A stretch of DNA of 64,000 nt from Armillaria gallica (Eukaryota; Basidiomycota; Agaricomycetes; Agaricales; Physalacriaceae): assembly GCA_037576215.1 (NCBI GenBank), contig JBANDB010000009.1, positions 682,001 through 746,000 on the forward strand, written 5' to 3'. The notes under the pieces were generated by a model. The model made no database searches. It was not told the DNA's origin and worked only from the letters and a program-made list of their open reading frames with translations. Of this stretch, positions 26,002-38,444 are shown piece by piece. Position 1 is the stretch's first letter; every line of letters begins with the position of its first letter. The translations under genes were made by a program, and so were the position numbers.

Positions 26002-26433
26002 CGGTGGTATATTTCAGTCAACAAATGGCGCTGCTATCCGATGGACATATAACAGATTACCAGGCAAAAGGTGATGATAGAAACAAATCATTGGTGTCGT
26101 ACGAACTCTGAATGTCCGTATATCCGACGTGCATACCAAGGTCAGATCCAATAAGCATTACGAAAAAATTCATCATGTTGCCATCAAACAGAAAAGACAA
26201 GAGCGGGAGCAGGCTAGACAAGTACAATGGGGATGGGGAATACGTACTGTTGTAACATTGAGGTAGCAGTGACGGACCCAGAAACAGTTGATTTAAGGTA
26301 TGAAGCACTACCGGACTGCAATGGCGCTGTATTTTAGGCAAGGACATCCTGCACACACACGGTGCATGTATGACCCCATAAATGAAGCGAAATCTGAAGT
26401 GTGATTCTTGATAATGCATGTCAACATCAGCTA

Positions 26434-27074
26434 CTAAGACAAGAAAACTGTGCCTTTGTCACTACCTGTAACATCGACAAGCGCATATAGCCACTTAACA
26501 TAACGCTGCCAGGACACCGGATGATGTATCCCAGTATATCCTTCCGTGTCTAATCCGAAATAGCTGAGCCCAGAGGCTGGCAAGTTCCACGAATGATCAG
26601 TTGGAAGCCACCATGCAGTCACTGAACTTCCTTTGTCTGCATCACTTTACACCTGCCAGAGGCCCTTGCACGATTCCGATCGTCCACAATGGTTTTTATA
26701 AAATCAGGGAATCCTTGTGCAAAACACTGGATGGTTCACCAGTTATAGGAGCAAGGGCTATGGGAGTGAGCAAGATTAGAAATACGATACCAGTGTCCCA
26801 AGATGAATGCCTGAATAATAGTAATACTCCTGATCAGCGACGGGAGTGTCATGGATAGGCCCATGATGTCCAATTGATGCCTAGATAATGGCATAACACT
26901 GAATATCCAGAATGAGATGATAGTGGGAGGGATATAGCTACTTGGCTTCAGTCCAACACCTGCAGACGTTGTATAGCTGAGAGGCGACTTTGGTTTCACT
27001 GGAGATGCCTGGATGTAAGTTGAGTCAGGAGGTGGTGGTGTTAATGTGGGGACCCTAACCGGACTGAGTGACAA
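26434..27074 (-). pseudogene. Unrecognised gene fragment D1
   Basis: A proline-rich start (27074, MSLSPVRVPTLT) leads to a hydrophobic segment, PPTIISFWIFSVMPLSRH, then a helix with MTLPSLIRSITIIQAF and HWYRISN, ending in a stop at 26736. A second open part, read from near 26620 (TAWWLPTDHSWNLP, then DTEGYTGIHHPVSWQRYV) to TAG 26434, seems to belong to the same protein. The first part recurs in diverged form at 43060-43385. The two ORFs together look like a broken multi-exon gene for a membrane protein; the family is unknown. Confidence 0.4.
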
Positions 27075-27099
27075 TAAACCCGGGTAGAAAATACCTTTT

Positions 27100-27288
27100 T
27101 ATCCCTCTAATTTGTTTCTCGAACATATAGGATAGGCTAAGCACAACCCTGGCGACCCCTGTCGGTTGACAATATCTGGGCTGTCCTCATGTACATACAT
27201 CCTCGAGACTTGAGAGAGCTTTCTGACACATATGGAGAGCCCGGGGCTCTGAATGTTGACAAAATAAGTGCGAAAGCAGATGATTCCA
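27100..27288. repeat. Dispersed repeat shared with 56.2-56.35 kb
   Basis: The text from GAACATATAGGATAGGCTAAGC to GAATGTTGAC at 27121-27260 resembles 56210-56330 (GGATAGGCTAAGC, CCTCGAGACT, CACATAT, GGGGCTC, GAATGTTGA). At 56.2 kb it lies just upstream of the SAM-like gene, so the copy here may be an upstream fragment of that gene type. It abuts the left end of the large inverted repeat. Confidence 0.5.
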
Positions 27289-27571
27289 AGTCCTATGAAT
27301 ATAGGAAATTTGGTCTTTATACCAACCTGAACCCCAATTTTTGATCGTCCAACATGGCATTTGCCGCCGGTTTCTACCTGACCTTTTCATGGGAAATCTT
27401 TGCAACATCCATCATTTTCCTGTGAATATCCTTCCTTATAGGATTTTGCCTTCGACTTCTTTTGAATTTCATGCTACACAATCTTTTCATCCAGCAACTG
27501 CCATGCTACTTCTTCAATACATGACCATTGCTGTTGTATCACTCCAGCTAGGGCCTAGTTATTTGCCAATC

Positions 27572-27775
27572 ATGTCACCCAAGACAGGCCCAACAGGTGA
27601 TGTAAAGAAGGTGTTGCTCAAGAGTAAGAACAAGGAGAATGTTGAGAGCAAGGACAATGGCAAGACTTATAACAATGCTGGCACCAGCACGAAGGACAAG
27701 AGTCCACCCCAGTGAAGCAAGCCAAGTGGTATATTGAAGATGAGCACGATGATGGTGTGTTTTCCCTTCACTTTT
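27572..27775 (+). pseudogene. Lysine-rich N-terminus of a probable element-borne protein (both arms)
   Basis: The ATG at 27572 reads MSPKTGPTGDVKKVLLKSKN and ends after 47 codons at TGA. In the adjacent frame the text continues VKQAKWYIEDEHDD and then meets a GT donor near 27753. A basic leader followed by a tryptophan/acidic motif is typical of Myb/SANT-like proteins carried by fungal DNA elements. I infer a one-base frameshift in such an exon. The mirrored copy is at 37515-37718 on the minus strand. Confidence 0.3.
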
Positions 27776-29154
27776 TACAACTAACCATTATACATTGATG
27801 GAGTTTAGTTTCCAGGTGATGTGGCAAGCAATCTCAAAACCCTCAAGGTTTGCAAATGGTGACACAAGTTACAAAAGATGTTTTGAACACTCAGGAGGAC
27901 CCAAAGGATGAGATGCACAGGCTATCTGATGCCTACCTCTGTATCAACTGATATTTCCTGCCAGGACATACCAGATATGGATTAACAGCTCCATACAGTT
28001 GAAGCCTATGAGTCTATTACCTTTCACTACTTCACAGTAAGCCCTTTCTGCCATCTTTTACCTACCATCAACTGTGTACATTTCCCATACCTTTTGCATG
28101 GTTCTGGTTGTTGGTTTTCTCTCCTATGTTTGTTTCACCCTCCCTTTTGCCCACCCTTCATTCTTCATTGAGGAACCACTTGTGTTTGATTATCATGCCT
28201 TTAGCCATCCCTTTTGTGACCGATTCCATTATTTTGGCTATTCTTCATGCAGTCACACTCTGTCCTCCATTTAACTCTCGCTAATGACATTTTATAGGTC
28301 ATGCCCAACATTGAGAAGAAAATATTCCAAAAGATAATCAGTGCAAGTTCTGCGAGCATGCAAAAATTTTAGTTGTTCACTGGCAGCAAGTTTCAAATGC
28401 AAACAAGAGCAAGTTGATGAATGGCATTACAGTGGGAACCGCTAAGGTGATTTTCAATGGGAATGATGCTAGTAGAGGTATGCCAGTGGTTTTGGTGTAA
28501 ACAGCACTAATTGTTGGTTTAGGTTAGTAGATAAGAAGGAAGCTTCAGTATCGGTGCTAGGAGGTAACAATGCCAAGGACATTGTAGCATCCTTTTCTTG
28601 CTTGTCCTGTGTTTTGGTCTTATAGGTTTCTTTTCCTCATAGCACTTCCTTCCTATTAACAATTATTGATGCATATCACCTCACTTATTCTTGCTTATGT
28701 TGGTGCGGTATATGTTTATTTATGAAATCTAAAAAATTCATTTGGATCCTAGTACCTACATTTGCTCCACTGTGATGTTGAATCATGCCTGTGGGTTACT
28801 CACCTCAAGCCTCATGTTTTGCCTTGTTTCACCGCCTGAGGGATTGACCCTTTACTCCTCTCAGGTCATCTGCAACCAGGTAAAATCCCCTCAGCACCAT
28901 TATATGCTGCTAAGACTTCCCCTAGAAAGATGCTCAGGTTCATTGTCAATGGACTCTGCAATGCTCTTGACTTCAGCTGGACTATCAGGGAGGTTAGGTT
29001 TTACACAAGGTCATCTATTACTTGATGTGTGTTTTTCATCCAGTACTAATGTCAGTAACATGTTCAGCCATGAAGGTTCAATGCTCGACTACAAGGAAGC
29101 ACTAACTCCGCCGTTGCCTTCGGGATCTGATCACTATAACAATTTGGTCCACTT

Positions 29155-29507
29155 TAGGGATGCCCACCATACCGTATACGGTTATGGCCATACACTGTAA
29201 GGTAAAAGAGCCTCAACGGTACGGTACAGGTTTGGCCTGTATCCCATACTGTATCCTGTATATGGGGGTCATAGAGGAGCATAATGTCCTAGGGCAGGTG
29301 AGTTTTATAGTTAAAACGATTCATTTCATTAATCTAACTCATTACATATGAAAAAGAACAGATATCTGCACAAATTTGGCCTACCCGTATGGTATCCGTA
29401 CAAATACAGCTGTAAAAATCAGTTTTCAGACCATCAATGGTATGGGTATGGGCCCGTATATACAGTATCTGTATCCACCATATGTACGGGTATGGTGGGC
29501 ATCCCTA
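29155..29507. mobile_element. MITE with 17-bp inverted termini and TA flanks, left copy
   Basis: The termini GGGATGCCCACCATACC (29157) and its inverted partner ending at 29505 are flanked by TA on both sides. The interior is made of CCGTATAC/GGTATGGG-like words, so the whole element could fold on itself. It resembles Tc1/mariner-type MITEs by its TA flank. Since it sits inside the inverted-repeat arm, it was present before the arm was duplicated. The mirrored copy is at 35783-36135. Confidence 0.75.
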
Positions 29508-29802
29508 GGACCACTTGCTTATTATCAATTTTCTAGCTTACCCAGAATACATACAGTGTACAACCAATCACCAAGGTTCATACGAGACAGAGACAGAGAA
29601 TATCATCTTGAATCCATCAATCCACTGTCTTCATTTATGTTCTCGGTGATGCAGGTAACTTCTTAGCCTTCAAAACATGTTCCATCTTAGGATTGTCTCA
29701 GAGGCCAATATGATTGATTTCCCTGGTTCCTGACCTGCCAAACCTGACCATGGCATCCAGCTGAACACTTATTCAAAACCCTGATGTCGGGAGCTTTAAA
29801 TA

Positions 29803-30264
29803 GTGACCACTGGTAATAATCTAGTGAACTTACAATACAGATCTACTAGTTCCAGATCTTCCTCCTCCTATTCTGGCTCCTTTGTCAGCAGCTCTACTGC
29901 CTCCACTGCAAACAATGCAGGAGCCAGCAATGCAGTGTGTAGTTCATCTGCATCTTCTGCTGCCAACACCACCGGTTTCCAAAGGCAAAACAGCAAAAAT
30001 ACCAAGGCTCTCAATGCACGGTTCCCCAGTTTAACAGCATTGTCTCCTTGGACCAAAGGGGATGCATCAATGATCATGAGGCCTGCATCTATGGCGACTT
30101 CGTGCAATATGTCAGGGGTCAGCTCACGATCACCCTTTGCACTGGAGGTACTCAGTGCTTGCCTTCACCTTGTGAACAAGGCTGGACAGTACATCTCTTC
30201 TGCTTTCATTTTAATTGTCCAGCTTCACTTCAAGTCCTTTTTGACAATACCTTTGCAGCCCTGA
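29803..30264 (+). other. Serine-rich ORF overlapping an opposite-strand ORF, coding status unclear
   Basis: A plus-strand ORF of 153 codons (serine-, alanine- and asparagine-rich) overlaps a minus-strand ORF of 79 codons (30107-29868, alanine/leucine-rich). Neither has a recognised domain and I cannot tell which strand, if any, is coding. Both are mirrored exactly in the right arm (35026-35487). Confidence 0.25.
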
Positions 30265-30497
30265 AAGTGAGCTTGCTCACATGAATGGGAGGGGCCATCC
30301 CCCATTCATGCCACAGATAGACGTGGTCTCCCATTGAATTCATACAGCAGAAAATGCATGCCTGCAGTGAGATCCATGCAAAAATAGAAGATAGAAAACC
30401 AAGTCCTAGCAGCAGACACAAGTAACCGTAACCCTGCCAATGCAGAGCATAGGACTCAGTTACTGCCACCCAAATGCGATGGCCCTCAAATGCTAGT

Positions 30498-33400
30498 TTG
30501 GTAGCTTTGCCGCTTCGATAGGTCAGCTTGGCTTTGGAGCCAGCTTCCTTTAGCTCAAGCCGGTCAAAGTTACAGCTTTGTCCTGATTGGGAAGCTGGCA
30601 TTGCACACACATTTCTTCCCTTATCTTTGACTCTATACTCTAATGGGTGAACTAAAAGTCATCAAGTAGATCCTTCCTGCTTGATTCTGGCAAAAGGTTG
30701 TAAAAGATGATATGTAATTCATATCAATATAGGGACTCGTGGGAAAAACAATCCCATTTATGGAATTGCATGGTCATAAAAAACTTTCATTTCCCCTGTA
30801 GGTATCCTTGAGCCTTCCCTTGAATGATCAAGTATACAGAGGTATATATATAAGCAAATCAAACTCATTTTACAAAGTGTTACTCCTTGATCTATTTCCA
30901 TACCCATAAGAATAGGCAAAGAAATCTCCTAGCCTAATTTGTAAGTCAGCTACAGCTTTTGCCGGAGCTGAGCCCAAGCCAAGCTGAGCCGAGAAGTATT
31001 TCGGCAACTCAGCTCAGTAAAAACCTCACCTGAGGTAGGAGCTGGGAAAAGCGGACTGAAGCTGAGCTGAGCTGAGCAGCGGCAACACTAGCTTTCGGTA
31101 CAATTTTGTCTTTTTGCTTGATTGCTCAAAGAAAGGAATTTGGCATAGACTCTTGATGTGGAGGAAGAAACATGTACATGGCAAGAATAGTGGATCGGCA
31201 GGTAGCAGAGTGTAAAATACTTCTAGCCTACAGCGAAGGTTGGTTTGGGGAAGGTTGCTGACAATTTCAATCTGTCCCAACGGGAGTTACCGGACCCTAG
31301 GCATGATATTGCCGAAATGCCAGCTTTGCTCCCTTCTGCCTACCGACTCTGCAGCAATGGAACTATGCACCATTAGGTCCAATATAGCAATGGCCTAGTT
31401 ACTGGGTGCTGTCAACTTGAAGCTTATGGCATAGTGGGTACACTGCTCCTGCCCTCATCCTTTATGAGCCGCATATCACAACAAATCCCTTCCTTCACCG
31501 AAAGGACTCTAGATGTTCGGTGTGAGTAGCCATGTTGATGTCACCAGACACAACCTGATTTTATTTTTGTTCTTTCAGTGTCTCTGTGTGCATCTCTGAT
31601 TAGGTGCTACTTGGGCTTGGGCTTTACAGAAATGAACGTTGCGAGTTTGAACAACCGACATGCAGAATAATTTCAAGCATGTGCCATCATCAGCCTCTAA
31701 TATTTCTTTAGTTCCTTGCCACATGACACTAACATTTAGCTCACTCACATTTTAGTCAATCTCCTTTGGATACTTTTACCATAATTGATATCCTGTTTTC
31801 GTGACCCCCTTCCCTCAAATGGCCTCTGAGTGTATCTCCCGAAGTTGCTGGTTACTCATGGAGAAGGTGTAAAAGTATATACAACATTCAAGTACAAAAC
31901 AAGAGCCAGCACGATGACTTGTACTCCTGTAGTCAATTTCATTGCCCTGCTGCGTACATGAAAATTAGTTTAGAGAGGAGCACCCACAGTGAATAAAGGT
32001 GAAATATCTTGATGCAGGCTGGGTCATCACAACAGCTATACACTGGGATGAAGTCATTGCCACTCTTAACACAGTCTGTTTGGCTTGCAACTTTGCATGC
32101 TTGGGCTCTTACCTTGCTCATGTCAAAGTCTTGGGCAATTGATGGCAGTATTATCCTGTCACAGTGTTTTGGCGCTACGTTGATGGGTGGCCACAAAGTG
32201 TTCGCACTACTCAGGCTGCCCCACTAAGGCTGTATTGTATCCGTGTTCCGTTGCAATGGTACCGTGCTACAACGAAGGAGTCACTATCATGAGTGCTTGG
32301 CACTTCGAATCCGCCAGCTGCAATTCCAAGTAGCCCACTGTTGGACACTGGCGACTAATAAAGTCTACTTCCTTCCTTCCTTAGTCTTGTGTTGTATTCC
32401 TTTCACTTATCCTGTTCTGTTCCTGCTCACTGCTTCAGAGACCTATAATACTCACGCAGCACCTTGGCGGATGCAGCTGAGTCCAGACGATAGTTGTATC
32501 AAGAAAAACATGTGCCGTTAATGGATCGTATTCTCTTTGTACAGGATTGGATCACAACTTTCATGAAACATTGGGGATATGGTCAAATTTTCAGTTGAGA
32601 TCCACTGGAATCAGTGCTTTACGTGCCTTTTGTCCCACAATATTTGATTGGAATCCTACTATGATGGCCCAAATTAGTCACCACCTCGCCATGAACTGTA
32701 CTGTAGCTTGATAGCCTGTGGTACTGCAATCAATTGATCCCATGGAACAGACAGCACTGAAAGTCAGCAGTGATCTCAGTACCAAACACACGGATGTTTC
32801 CTGGCGCTTCATTGATAGCTGAATCCTATTCCTAGTGCTCAGTCGAGTGCTACCAACCCCAGCCACAGTGTCTACAGCAGAGTGTCAAACCTGGCTGGGC
32901 AATTTATAATAGGATTTCAATCAAATCACATGTGACAAAAGGTATGGAAAGCATTGATCCCAGTGTTTGATCTCTATCAATAACTTAACCATATACCCAA
33001 TGTTTCGCAAAAGTATACTGATCCCCATCACCCAGCGAACAATACGATCTGTTGTTTTGACGTTCGACCCCATGATCAGTTAACAATACAGCTGTTTCTG
33101 AGACATATATAACTATCATGGCAACAGTACTAGTACCCCCCATATGCAATGCCTGCCTGCAAAGTCGAGACTGTAATCACTGATCTTGCTTCTATGATAT
33201 CACCAGTATGGGTACCTACACTGCTTCTCAGTGTCTTCCTCGATGGCAGTGCTTATCTGCACATCAAGGCTCCACCCTTAAGGCCAGGTACTGCCGTCCG
33301 GCATCTCGCAACTAGTATTGATGAAGAAATTGCCATCTTTGATGCCCATGCGAGAGATCTAGGAATGTTTAACACCAACCTTCGATCATATGTGTTCTTC

Positions 33401-34792
33401 GATCATTGAGCTATGGTTGCACGCCGACTCATGATGGGTATAGGCTCAAGTGCAAATCACTCGTCCTGTCTTGAGAGTTGTGTCAGGCGGATAATGCGCT
33501 CTTGTGGTCTGATAGGCACACTTGGTTGAGATATCTCTCAAGGTTGAAAAAGATTTGGAATGAAGTGCACGACCATCAGCATACAGTTGACGCATTGCAG
33601 AGATGTATGCAGGTACAGCTTGTTTCTGAATTTTTATCTATGATTGCACTCATGGAGGTATCTCTAGGATGTGATTTTCGCTGTTGAGGAGGAACAGTTG
33701 CATGCAGAAGCTGAGATTGCACAAATGAGAGAAAGTGCTATCGTATTTAATATGTCTCGGTGGCCATACCAGGACCCAGTGGCAGCGTAAGAGGTCTTAC
33801 CATGCTGACACTGGTGTTTGTTTTCCTTGGCATAAATAAATCTGTAGAATATTCGCTATCTCATTCTCGCTGTTCTGTATTATCCATCACTATCAATTTG
33901 TATAATGAAACTCATATCAAGGATAAGAATGCGCCACATGCAGCCTGCCAGGCGGTCATGAGGTAGGTACAGAACCATTTTCAATGTCACTGTGCTTTAC
34001 CGTCAGCGTGGGGGCGAGGTAAAATGGAAAATTACAACCTTCCAAACTAGCTTGTGTCCTCTATCATTGTGACTAGACCAACTACAGAGGGAGGAAATGA
34101 CAATCGGTGGGCTGAAGAAGAGCACAAAGCCCCAGTGCAGCAACAAATGGGAGTACAAGATTGAGCCTATTATTCAATGTCACACTGTTTTTTTCTGAAA
34201 ATCAAGCAAGAATATATCCGCCTTTCAGTAGTGTATGACAGCTGATGTTTACTGTAGAGTTTTATTCGTTGAATTTTTTGAAGGACGCTGCCAATACATG
34301 TAATCTTTCAATGGATTAGAGTCAGCTCTCTTCCAGGATTGATATTTGATGGTAGATGTCCTGAGTCTGAGGCCCAAGGTCTTGCCGAGCCAGTGAAGAG
34401 AGCATCGAGGGTCATGTGGAAAGGGGGGAAAAAAGTGTAATTTATCAGGAAGAAAGGGAGAACAGCATAGCTGGTGAACTACTCTAGAAAGCTTTCTGAG
34501 ATGAGATGAGATGATCGTGTTCAAGCCAGGACAACGCTAAAAGAATTGAAGCGATGGCATGCCATTTTGCCTTGTGAATCGTGACTAGAGAAGTAGCCTC
34601 TTCATAGACAAAGCATAAAAAAACCGGTCAAGTTTGTCACCTTTGTTCATTGATATTACTGTATGCAAGCATGGGCGAAGCACCAGGATTGAAAGCCAGC
34701 ACATGGACTTGAGGGTAGGTCACCTTAGAAGCCCACCTTTTGGCCAAAGGCCTCACAGACAAAATTAAACTCACGGCATGTCTGCTCATATG
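30498..34792. other. Spacer of the large inverted repeat, 4,295 bp
   Basis: It holds copy C3 (33149-33790), an (AGCTG)-type short repeat around 30990-31085 next to a GCGGCAACACTA word also found at 38070-38082, and an inverted match of 32690-32880 to 21040-21250. A minus-strand ORF, 32196-31939, carries a cysteine-containing stretch but is not recognised. The remainder shows no gene. Confidence 0.5.
33149..33790 (+). pseudogene. Membrane-anchored coiled-coil family, copy C3
   Basis: The ATG at 33149 starts MPACKVETVITD. The membrane segment (WVPTLLLSVFLDGSAYLHI) and the block DEEIAIFDAHARDLGMFN follow. The donor site that reads GTATGTG in C1, C2 and C4 is ATATGTG here (about 33390), so the first exon runs into a TGA at 33407. 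The next exon also has TGA where C1 and C4 have CGA. The rest (HTWLRYLSRLKKIWNE with ALQRCMQ, and DVIFAVEEE with AEAEIAQMRES) is well kept, ending in TAA at 33788-33790. Both point changes are of the G-to-A or C-to-T kind. It lies in the spacer of the big inverted repeat and is inverted relative to C1. Confidence 0.6.
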
Positions 34793-37700
34793 ACTAGCAT
34801 TTGAGGGCCATCGCATTTGGGTGGCAGTAACTGAGTCCTATGCTCTGCATTGGCAGGGTTACGGTTACTTGTGTCTGCTGCTAGGACTTGGTTTTCTATC
34901 TTCTATTTTTGCATGGATCTCACTGCAGGCATGCATTTTCTGCTGTATGAATTCAATGGGAGACCACGTCTATCTGTGGCATGAATGGGGGATGGCCCCT
35001 CCCATTCATGTGAGCAAGCTCACTTTCAGGGCTGCAAAGGTATTGTCAAAAAGGACTTGAAGTGAAGCTGGACAATTAAAATGAAAGCAGAAGAGATGTA
35101 CTGTCCAGCCTTGTTCACAAGGTGAAGGCAAGCACTGAGTACCTCCAGTGCAAAGGGTGATCGTGAGCTGACCCCTGACATATTGCACGAAGTCGCCATA
35201 GATGCAGGCCTCATGATCATTGATGCATCCCCTTTGGTCCAAGGAGACAATGCTGTTAAACTGGGGAACCGTGCATTGAGAGCCTTGGTATTTTTGCTGT
35301 TTTGCCTTTGGAAACCGGTGGTGTTGGCAGCAGAAGATGCAGATGAACTACACACTGCATTGCTGGCTCCTGCATTGTTTGCAGTGGAGGCAGTAGAGCT
35401 GCTGACAAAGGAGCCAGAATAGGAGGAGGAAGATCTGGAACTAGTAGATCTGTATTGTAAGTTCACTAGATTATTACCAGTGGTCACTATTTAAAGCTCC
35501 CGACATCAGGGTTTTGAATAAGTGTTCAGCTGGATGCCATGGTCAGGTTTGGCAGGTCAGGAACCAGGGAAATCAATCATATTGGCCTCTGAGACAATCC
35601 TAAGATGGAACATGTTTTGAAGGCTAAGAAGTTACCTGCATCACCGAGAACATAAATGAAGACAGTGGATTGATGGATTCAAGATGATATTCTCTGTCTC
35701 TGTCTCGTATGAACCTTGGTGATTGGTTGTACACTGTATGTATTCTGGGTAAGCTAGAAAATTGATAATAAGCAAGTGGTCCTAGGGATGCCCACCATAC
35801 CCGTACATATGGTGGATACAGATACTGTATATACGGGCCCATACCCATACCATTGATGGTCTGAAAACTGATTTTTACAGCTGTATTTGTACGGATACCA
35901 TACGGGTAGGCCAAATTTGTGCAGATATCTGTTCTTTTTCATATGTAATGAGTTAGATTAATGAAATGAATCGTTTTAACTATAAAACTCACCTGCCCTA
36001 GGACATTATGCTCCTCTATGACCCCCATATACAGGATACAGTATGGGATACAGGCCAAACCTGTACCGTACCGTTGAGGCTCTTTTACCTTACAGTGTAT
36101 GGCCATAACCGTATACGGTATGGTGGGCATCCCTAAAGTGGACCAAATTGTTATAGTGATCAGATCCCGAAGGCAACGGCGGAGTTAGTGCTTCCTTGTA
36201 GTCGAGCATTGAACCTTCATGGCTGAACATGTTACTGACATTAGTACTGGATGAAAAACACACATCAAGTAATAGATGACCTTGTGTAAAACCTAACCTC
36301 CCTGATAGTCCAGCTGAAGTCAAGAGCATTGCAGAGTCCATTGACAATGAACCTGAGCATCTTTCTAGGGGAAGTCTTAGCAGCATATAATGGTGCTGAG
36401 GGGATTTTACCTGGTTGCAGATGACCTGAGAGGAGTAAAGGGTCAATCCCTCAGGCGGTGAAACAAGGCAAAACATGAGGCTTGAGGTGAGTAACCCACA
36501 GGCATGATTCAACATCACAGTGGAGCAAATGTAGGTACTAGGATCCAAATGAATTTTTTAGATTTCATAAATAAACATATACCGCACCAACATAAGCAAG
36601 AATAAGTGAGGTGATATGCATCAATAATTGTTAATAGGAAGGAAGTGCTATGAGGAAAAGAAACCTATAAGACCAAAACACAGGACAAGCAAGAAAAGGA
36701 TGCTACAATGTCCTTGGCATTGTTACCTCCTAGCACCGATACTGAAGCTTCCTTCTTATCTACTAACCTAAACCAACAATTAGTGCTGTTTACACCAAAA
36801 CCACTGGCATACCTCTACTAGCATCATTCCCATTGAAAATCACCTTAGCGGTTCCCACTGTAATGCCATTCATCAACTTGCTCTTGTTTGCATTTGAAAC
36901 TTGCTGCCAGTGAACAACTAAAATTTTTGCATGCTCGCAGAACTTGCACTGATTATCTTTTGGAATATTTTCTTCTCAATGTTGGGCATGACCTATAAAA
37001 TGTCATTAGCGAGAGTTAAATGGAGGACAGAGTGTGACTGCATGAAGAATAGCCAAAATAATGGAATCGGTCACAAAAGGGATGGCTAAAGGCATGATAA
37101 TCAAACACAAGTGGTTCCTCAATGAAGAATGAAGGGTGGGCAAAAGGGAGGGTGAAACAAACATAGGAGAGAAAACCAACAACCAGAACCATGCAAAAGG
37201 TATGGGAAATGTACACAGTTGATGGTAGGTAAAAGATGGCAGAAAGGGCTTACTGTGAAGTAGTGAAAGGTAATAGACTCATAGGCTTCAACTGTATGGA
37301 GCTGTTAATCCATATCTGGTATGTCCTGGCAGGAAATATCAGTTGATACAGAGGTAGGCATCAGATAGCCTGTGCATCTCATCCTTTGGGTCCTCCTGAG
37401 TGTTCAAAACATCTTTTGTAACTTGTGTCACCATTTGCAAACCTTGAGGGTTTTGAGATTGCTTGCCACATCACCTGGAAACTAAACTCCATCAATGTAT
37501 AATGGTTAGTTGTAAAAAGTGAAGGGAAAACACACCATCATCGTGCTCATCTTCAATATACCACTTGGCTTGCTTCACTGGGGTGGACTCTTGTCCTTCG
37601 TGCTGGTGCCAGCATTGTTATAAGTCTTGCCATTGTCCTTGCTCTCAACATTCTCCTTGTTCTTACTCTTGAGCAACACCTTCTTTACATCACCTGTTGG

Positions 37701-38001
37701 GCCTGTCTTGGGTGACATGATTGGCAAATAACTAGGCCCTAGCTGGAGTGATACAACAGCAATGGTCATGTATTGAAGAAGTAGCATGGCAGTTGCTGGA
37801 TGAAAAGATTGTGTAGCATGAAATTCAAAAGAAGTCGAAGGCAAAATCCTATAAGGAAGGATATTCACAGGAAAATGATGGATGTTGCAAAGATTTCCCA
37901 TGAAAAGGTCAGGTAGAAACCGGCGGCAAATGCCATGTTGGACGATCAAAAATTGGGGTTCAGGTTGGTATAAAGACCAAATTTCCTATATTCATAGGAC
38001 T
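34793..38001 (-). repeat. Right arm of the 3,209-bp inverted repeat
   Basis: It mirrors 27289-30497 exactly wherever I compared it. The outer end at 38001 abuts a stretch (38002-38100) related to the AGCTG-rich repeat near 31000. The inner end at 34793 lies 1 kb after copy C3. Confidence 0.93.
35783..36135. mobile_element. MITE with 17-bp inverted termini and TA flanks, right copy
   Basis: This is the mirror image of the element at 29155-29507, carried along with the arm and not independently inserted. Confidence 0.75.
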
Positions 38002-38444
38002 CAGAACCTGGCTCTGCTCGGCTTTTCCCAGCTCAGTTCCATCAGCTTGGCAGCTTTAGCTGGAGCAGCGGCAACACTACTGAAAGCCAACCTCAAAGAA
38101 GCTGTGTGTTGAACTTCACCAGCTATGCTATCTTTCTTGAAAGTTGATGCAATCCACATGTTGTTCCTACTATGACTTAGATGTTCTATTCGTTGACTCA
38201 TCAAGACCTGACCCTCTGTCATCTGTCTTCTCACAATGTATTATGAATCCTGGGAGATGCTGGCCCAAGGGGGTTTCAAAAAATAAAAAAAGACATAGAG
38301 TCAATTAAAATCTTTTGTGCACCCTCCCTCCCTATCATGTGAGCATATGACATCATACATTCCATATAGGGAATGCCAGGACTGGAGTGTTCAGCACTAT
38401 CAGCCCCACATATTCTCTGTCTCCCTTCCCATGCTATTGCAAGC

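Larger units (their letters stand above)
23795..27074. repeat. Segmental duplication A (direct copy of B at 38.2-43.4 kb)
   Basis: A and B are colinear over several blocks: about 23798-23865 with 38190-38265, 23930-24260 with 39755-40060, 24300-25230 with 40120-42768 (once an insertion in B is removed), 25275-25390 with 42825-42940, and 26690-27050 with 43060-43380. Both carry a copy of the membrane/coiled-coil gene (C2 in A, C4 in B) and part of an adjoining unknown gene. Similarity is diverged, not identical, so this duplication is older than the large inverted repeat between them. Confidence 0.65.
27289..30497 (+). repeat. Left arm of a 3,209-bp inverted repeat
   Basis: Each base x in this arm pairs with base 65290 minus x in the right arm (34793-38001). 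Seven or more ORFs (124, 66, 152, 63, 62, 96, 153 and 79 codons) reappear letter for letter, and I saw no mismatch in the stretches compared. The match stops abruptly at 27289/38001 and 30497/34793. No terminal motif, target duplication or transposase is evident. The arm holds little convincing coding sequence apart from a lysine-rich N-terminus at 27572, and it contains a MITE at 29157-29505. Confidence 0.93.

Noticed and set aside
28742..29200. 152-codon ORF present in both arms of the inverted repeat
   Set aside because: It is identical in both arms because the DNA is identical, which is no evidence of coding selection; no domain or splice context was seen.
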